Positions 49,689 through 53,467 of a stretch of DNA of 53,467 nt are shown in pieces (the stretch's first letter is position 1; each line of letters starts with the position of its first letter). The position numbers and the translations under genes were made by a program. Origin of the DNA: Sphingomonas sp. 37zxx. GTDB taxonomy: Bacteria > Pseudomonadota > Alphaproteobacteria > Sphingomonadales > Sphingomonadaceae. A model generated the notes under the pieces. The model was not told the origin of the DNA and searched no databases. It worked only from the letters and a program-made list of their open reading frames with translations. Where the stretch lies: positions 1 through 53,467 of the forward strand of contig NZ_JROH01000023.1 of the NCBI RefSeq assembly GCF_000786205.1, read 5' to 3'.

Positions 49689-50285
49689 TCAGGCGATGCG
49701 GTTGAAGACGTCGAATTCGGGCCGGGGGCTGCGGTCGAAGATCGACGAAGGATCGCCCTTGCCCAGCGTCGCGATGAAATTGACCTTCACCTTGGGCTGG
49801 TCGGCAAAGAATGCCGCATTCACCTTGTCGGCGTTGAAGCCAGACATCGGCCCGCTATCCCATCCCAGCGCCCGCGCCGCGATGATCAGATATGCCCCCT
49901 GCAACGATCCGTTGCGAAGCGCGCTCAGCTTGCGCGCTTCGGGATCGCCGGCAAACCACGCCTTGGCGTCGGTATGCGGGAACAGCCAGGGAAGCTGTTC
50001 GTGGAAATCCTCGTCCATGCCGATCACTACCGCAGCGGGGGCCTTGCGGATCTTGTCGGCATTGCCCTCGCTCGCGCAGCCCGCCAGCGTATCGCGCGAT
50101 GCCTGGTCCAGGCACCACACAAAGCGCGAAGGCTGCTGGTTGGCCGAGGTCGGCCCCATCTTCACCAGGTCGTAAATCGCGCGGGCATCGCCTTGGGTAA
50201 ACGGCGCGTCGGTAAAGCCGTTATAGGTGCGCGCAGCGCGAAAGATCGTATCCAGCGCTGCGTCGTCCAGCATTCCGGCCATCAT
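49689..50285 (-). CDS. RutE-like malonic semialdehyde reductase (nitroreductase family)
   Basis: The 198-residue FMN-dependent nitroreductase-like protein matches RutE: RAARTYNGFTDAPFTQGDAR, YDLVKMGPTSANQQPSRFVW, ALGWDSGPMSGFNADKVNAA and NFIATLGKGDPSSIFDRSPR. RutE reduces malonic semialdehyde in pyrimidine breakdown, but no other rut gene is adjacent, so another role is possible. ATG 50285 follows AAAGGA. It lies between nfuA-like and tsaB. Confidence 0.85.
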   Translation of the reverse strand: MMAGMLDDAALDTIFRAARTYNGFTDAPFTQGDARAIYDLVKMGPTSANQQPSRFVWCLDQASRDTLAGCASEGNADKIRKAPAAVVIGMDEDFHEQLPWLFPHTDAKAWFAGDPEARKLSALRNGSLQGAYLIIAARALGWDSGPMSGFNADKVNAAFFADQPKVKVNFIATLGKGDPSSIFDRSPRPEFDVFNRIA

Positions 50286-50306
50286 ATTTCCTTTGAACAG
50301 TTCTTT

Positions 50307-50882
50307 TCAGACCGCGCGCACTTCGGTCACTTCGGGAACATAATATTTGAGCAACTGCTCGATCCCGTTCTTGAGCGTTGCCGACGAGGATGGGCATCCC
50401 GAACAGGCACCCTGCATCTGCAGATACACCTTGCCCTCGCTGAAGCCGCGATAGACGATATCACCGCCGTCATTGGCCACCGCCGGGCGCACCCGCGTTT
50501 CGATCAGGTCACGGATTTGCGCGACGATGTCGGCATCCTCGGGATTGTCGCCGAAATCACCGCTGTCGGCGGGCACCGCGATGTCGCCGGCACTGCCCGC
50601 GCGGAACAGCGGCATGTCGCCGGCAAAATGATCGAGCAGGATCGCCAGCACATCGGGCTTCAGCCCCGGCCAATCGACGCCGGGTGCGGCGGTAACCGAC
50701 ACGAAGTCCGATCCGAAGAACACGCCCGTAACATCGCCCAGGTCGAACAGCGCCTGCGCCAGCGGCGATGCTTCGGCATCCTCGGGATCGGCGAAGTCGC
50801 GCGTGCCCGACGGCATCACCGTCCGCCCCGGCAAGAACTTCAGCGTGGCGGGATTGGGGGTGGTTTCGGTTTCGATCAACAT
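50307..50882 (-). CDS. NifU/NfuA family iron-sulfur scaffold protein
   Basis: The 191-residue protein has an N-terminal Nfu domain (MLIETETTPNPATLKFLPGR, PLAQALFDLGDVTGVFFGSD) and a C-terminal NifU domain with GACSGCPSSSATLKNGIEQL, the CxxC cluster ligands. It carries [4Fe-4S] clusters to apoproteins. ATG 50882 gives the standard MLIETETTPNP start; the far longer upstream frame runs through purB antisense and is not real. Distinct from E. coli NfuA by N-domain sequence. Confidence 0.93.
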   Translation of the reverse strand: MLIETETTPNPATLKFLPGRTVMPSGTRDFADPEDAEASPLAQALFDLGDVTGVFFGSDFVSVTAAPGVDWPGLKPDVLAILLDHFAGDMPLFRAGSAGDIAVPADSGDFGDNPEDADIVAQIRDLIETRVRPAVANDGGDIVYRGFSEGKVYLQMQGACSGCPSSSATLKNGIEQLLKYYVPEVTEVRAV

Positions 50883-51077
50883 GCATGGCATGTGGCGGGC
50901 GCAAGGGGCAGGATCAACCCCCGAAACGGCGCGAAGCTGCCCCTGAACAGGATCGTTTGGCAGGATCGGCTGGCCGGCGGCGCGTTTGCGCCCCCGCCGC
51001 CCCTTTGCTAGCGGACACCGCATCGCGATCCGGTCCGCCCGATGCCCGCCGCGACTCGCCATTCGAAAGGACATATC

Positions 51078-52421
51078 TTGGTTCCTCGCTACGCCCGCGC
51101 TGCCATGACCGACCTCTGGACGCCCGAGGCGCGCTTCCGCATCTGGTTCGAGATCGAGGCGCACGCGACCGACGCGCTCGCCGACCTCGGCGTCGTGCCG
51201 CGCGAAGCCGCGCAGGCGCTGTGGGACTGGTGGAACACCGCGCGCGCCGCATCTCCCGATGGCGAGGCACCGATCGACGTCGCCGCGATCGACGCGATCG
51301 AGGCGGTGACCAAGCACGACGTGATCGCCTTCCTCACCTGGGTCTCCGAACAGGTCGGCCCGCAGGCGCGCTACCTGCACCAGGGCATGACCTCGTCCGA
51401 CGTGCTCGACACCTGCCTCGCGGTCCAGCTCGCGCGCGCCGCCGACCTGCTGATCGCCGATCTCGATGCGCTGCTCGCGGCGATCAAGACCCGCGCGCTC
51501 GAGCACAAGCTCACCCCGACGATCGGCCGCAGCCACGGCATCCACGCCGAACCCGTCACCTTCGGCCTCAAGCTCGCTCAGGCCTATGCCGAGTTCGCGC
51601 GTAATCGCGAACGGCTGGTCGCGGCGCGCGCCGACATCGCCACCTGCGCGATCTCGGGTGCGGTCGGCACCTTCGCCAATATCGACCCCGCGGTCGAAGC
51701 GCATGTCGCCGCCAAGATGGGCCTCAGCGTCGAGCCCGTTTCGACCCAGGTCATCCCGCGCGATCGGCACGCGATGTTCTTCGCGACGCTCGGCGTGATC
51801 GCCAGCTCGATCGAACGCCTCGCCACCGAAGTCCGCCACCTCCAGCGCACCGAAGTCCTAGAGGCCGAGGAATATTTCTCGCCCGGGCAGAAGGGCTCGT
51901 CGGCGATGCCGCACAAGCGCAACCCGGTGCTGACCGAAAACCTCACCGGCCTAGCGCGCATGGTCCGCGGCTACGTCACCCCCGCGCTCGAAAATGTGGC
52001 GCTGTGGCACGAGCGCGACATCAGCCATTCGTCGGTCGAGCGCTATATCGGCCCCGATGCGACGATCACGCTCGATTTCGCACTCGCGCGCCTCACCGGG
52101 GTGATCGAGAAGCTCGTCGTATACCCGGTGCGGATGCAGAAGAATCTCGATCGCATGGGCGGCCTCGTCCATTCGCAGCGCGTGCTGCTCGCGCTCACCC
52201 AGGCAGGCGTCAGCCGCGAGGATTCCTACCGCCTCGTCCAGCGCAACGCGATGAAGGTATGGGAAAGCGACGGCGAATTGTCGCTGCTCGAACTGCTCAA
52301 GGCCGATCCCGAAGTCACCGCCGCGCTGCCGGTCGAGGAGATCGAAGCCAAGTTCGACCTCGGCTATCATTTCAAGCACGTCGACACGATCTTCGCGCGG
52401 GTGTTCGGTACCACGGGCTAG
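51078..52421 (+). CDS. purB: Adenylosuccinate lyase
   Basis: PurB cleaves SAICAR and adenylosuccinate in purine synthesis. The signature GSSAMPHKRNP is present with the conserved TSSDVLDTCLAVQLARA and GRSHGIHAEPVTFGLKLAQA. The start is probably TTG 51078: AAAGGA lies six bases before it and it produces (M)VPRYARAAMTDLWTPEARF, the standard alphaproteobacterial N-terminus; an earlier ATG would add 12 unconserved residues. 447 residues, complete. Confidence 0.96.
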   Translation: MVPRYARAAMTDLWTPEARFRIWFEIEAHATDALADLGVVPREAAQALWDWWNTARAASPDGEAPIDVAAIDAIEAVTKHDVIAFLTWVSEQVGPQARYLHQGMTSSDVLDTCLAVQLARAADLLIADLDALLAAIKTRALEHKLTPTIGRSHGIHAEPVTFGLKLAQAYAEFARNRERLVAARADIATCAISGAVGTFANIDPAVEAHVAAKMGLSVEPVSTQVIPRDRHAMFFATLGVIASSIERLATEVRHLQRTEVLEAEEYFSPGQKGSSAMPHKRNPVLTENLTGLARMVRGYVTPALENVALWHERDISHSSVERYIGPDATITLDFALARLTGVIEKLVVYPVRMQKNLDRMGGLVHSQRVLLALTQAGVSREDSYRLVQRNAMKVWESDGELSLLELLKADPEVTAALPVEEIEAKFDLGYHFKHVDTIFARVFGTTG

Positions 52422-52444
52422 GTCGTAGAGCCATCGATGCGGCC

Positions 52445-52459
52445 GGTCGGCTTCCGACC
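52445..52459 (+). terminator. Hairpin after purB
   Basis: GGTCGG and CCGACC pair perfectly around CTT, 23 bases after the purB stop. There is no T run, so its effect is uncertain. Confidence 0.35.
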
Positions 52460-52477
52460 CAATTGTGGAGGTTACAC

Positions 52478-52525
52478 ATGCTCGCTGTTTGGCTTGAAAG
52501 CGGACAGTCGACGCGACATACCTAA
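52478..52525 (+). CDS. Possible 15-residue leader peptide
   Basis: ATG 52478 is preceded by a strong ribosome-binding site (GGAGG, 52467-52471) and opens MLAVWLESGQSTRHT, ending at TAA 52523-52525, 22 bases before the next gene's TTG. It shows no run of a regulatory amino acid. It may be a translated leader or a coincidence. Confidence 0.3.
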   Translation: MLAVWLESGQSTRHT

Positions 52526-52547
52526 GGTTTTGAAAGGGGATCGGATT

Positions 52548-53375
52548 TTGTTTCTTATCGGCGCGACGCTTTTTGCGCCGTTGGCGGCATACGCGCAAAC
52601 TTCGGCCGTCGGCGACGAGGTAGTGGTCCAGAAGAGCTACGAGACGTCCAGCGAGATGAGCGATGGTTCTTCGTCCGGAAGCTCCAGCGGCCACGACAGT
52701 CTGTTAGAGCGCGTCGTCGCAATACGGGATGATGGCAGGGAGCTAATCTACGATTTGCCCAAGAGCGCGACAAAGGAGGATCGGGCAAGGAACTGGCAAT
52801 TTCCAGCTCACGTCTTTCAGCCAAATCGCGGTACGGTAATGCTCCTGAATCGGGGCGATTTGGAAGCGCGCCTCGTTGCTTGGTTAAAGTCAGCCGGGTG
52901 GGACCGATCGGTTTGTGGGCGATGGATTTTTACTTGGAACGCGTTTCGTATCGAATGCGAACCTGAATCAGTCATTGATACCATCAACGCGTTCGATCTG
53001 CGTGTAAGTGAGCTCCGCGAGGGGGCACTTTACTCGGATAACAATGCGGCCGCGCCTGGAAGGCTGGTCCGAAAGGCATCAGAGGCAGGAGTTGTTACGT
53101 TCACGGTTGAGTTGCAGGTAAACCCCGATGTCGTGCATCGCGCCCGAGCAGAATCGGACGTCGTCGTTGGGGAGATAACGAAGAAGTCCGTCTTGCTTGA
53201 GGTTGCACTTCTGGAGCGCCGCAAAGAACATGTTTCTGGAACCGTGTCTGTGACCTTCGAAATGGACGATGCCGGTAGCGTTAAACGGCGCGTCCGAGTC
53301 ATTCGGCTCAAGACCAAGCGACCGGACGGTTCGACCGAGACGGAGACCAAGACCGACACGCTCGAGCGGCTCTGA
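52548..53375 (+). CDS. Exported protein of unknown function
   Basis: TTG 52548, preceded by AAAGGGGATCGG, gives 275 residues with a short signal peptide ((M)FLIGATLFAPLAAYAQ). A serine-rich linker (SDGSSSGSSSGHDS) follows, then a central region with Trp and Cys residues (RSVCGRWIFTWNAFRIECEP) and a strand-rich C-terminus (VVTFTVELQVNPDV, GTVSVTFEMDDAGSVKRRVR). I recognise no family. Codon use and lower GC than its neighbours (ATT, AAT, TTT-rich) suggest a more recent acquisition. A hairpin overlaps its stop codon. Confidence 0.7.
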   Translation: MFLIGATLFAPLAAYAQTSAVGDEVVVQKSYETSSEMSDGSSSGSSSGHDSLLERVVAIRDDGRELIYDLPKSATKEDRARNWQFPAHVFQPNRGTVMLLNRGDLEARLVAWLKSAGWDRSVCGRWIFTWNAFRIECEPESVIDTINAFDLRVSELREGALYSDNNAAAPGRLVRKASEAGVVTFTVELQVNPDVVHRARAESDVVVGEITKKSVLLEVALLERRKEHVSGTVSVTFEMDDAGSVKRRVRVIRLKTKRPDGSTETETKTDTLERL

Positions 53376-53391
53376 CACCTGTGAGGTGTCA
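53373..53391 (+). terminator. Hairpin overlapping a stop codon
   Basis: TGACACCT (53373-53380) and AGGTGTCA (53384-53391) pair perfectly around GTG; the stem starts with the TGA stop of the preceding gene. It lacks a T run. Confidence 0.45.
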
Positions 53392-53467
53392 GCGTCTGCT
53401 CATAAGCTGTTCTCGCAAAACCGGCCTGTCAGGAAACCTGAAGAGTTTCGGGCGCCGGCAGGCGTAC

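Noticed and set aside
50883..51839. N-terminal extension of the NfuA-like protein to 510 residues
   Set aside because: The extension runs antisense through purB; the Nfu domain starts at MLIETETTPNP.

Overview
The window is GC-rich chromosomal DNA from an alphaproteobacterium, most likely Sphingomonas or a close relative. This rests on gene content and order (ppx-rlmE; LpoA-like/rsmI-yraN-gshB; atpHAGDC without the Fo genes; nfuA-rutE-tsaB-rimI-mucR-fur-plsC-miaB-phoH-ybeY-corC), a MucR/Ros zinc-finger regulator, a DUF2171 protein, an 84-residue ATP synthase epsilon subunit, and several families of short GC-rich palindromic repeats. The species cannot be fixed from the sequence alone. Almost everything is core genome; accessory DNA is limited to the left edge, two VapBC modules and the right edge.

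Layout. 1-416: the basic C-terminal tail of a truncated gene overlapping a small acidic gene, resembling a toxin/immunity pair. 670-783: tRNA-Gln(CUG) and its promoter. 888-6973: ppx, rlmE, two secreted proteins, rpoZ, a phospholipase-D/cardiolipin-synthase-like enzyme and hemW. 7129-13858: LpoA-like lipoprotein, rsmI, yraN, gshB, dedA, xerC, fsa and a DUF2490 protein. 13907-19454: priA, VapBC module 1, a membrane-anchored trypsin-like protease and ada. 19513-26264: an exported protein of unknown function, then the F1 operon atpH-A-G-(lipoprotein)-D-C. 26387-29426: a lone cpaF-type ATPase, a cold-shock gene and two small proteins. 29469-37350: low-molecular-weight phosphatase, sodC, a PaoABC-like periplasmic aldehyde oxidoreductase, a PH-domain protein, a DUF1275 protein and a CoA-transferase. 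37725-40351: DUF2171, a small membrane protein, nrdB, a glyoxalase-fold protein and a PHA-system protein. 40380-50882: a long minus-strand core run (PQQ-type dehydrogenase, corC, ybeY, VapBC module 2, phoH, miaB, plsC, fur, mucR, rimI, tsaB, rutE-like, nfuA-like). 51078-53375: purB and an exported unknown.

Most noteworthy: (i) a paired palindromic repeat lies on the rsmI/yraN junction, so it encodes the end of one protein and the start of the next, and the same element separates atpD from atpC; (ii) a predicted lipoprotein gene is translationally embedded between atpG and atpD; (iii) VapBC module 2 sits inside the phoH-ybeY operon with its own promoter and paired operators, and its toxin stop codon is fused to the ybeY start; (iv) both VapBC promoters place their -35 hexamer over the stop codon of the preceding housekeeping gene; (v) a roughly 110-bp inverted-repeat element occurs twice with a conserved flank outside its hairpins. 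No CRISPR array, prophage, insertion sequence with a transposase, or rRNA gene was seen.
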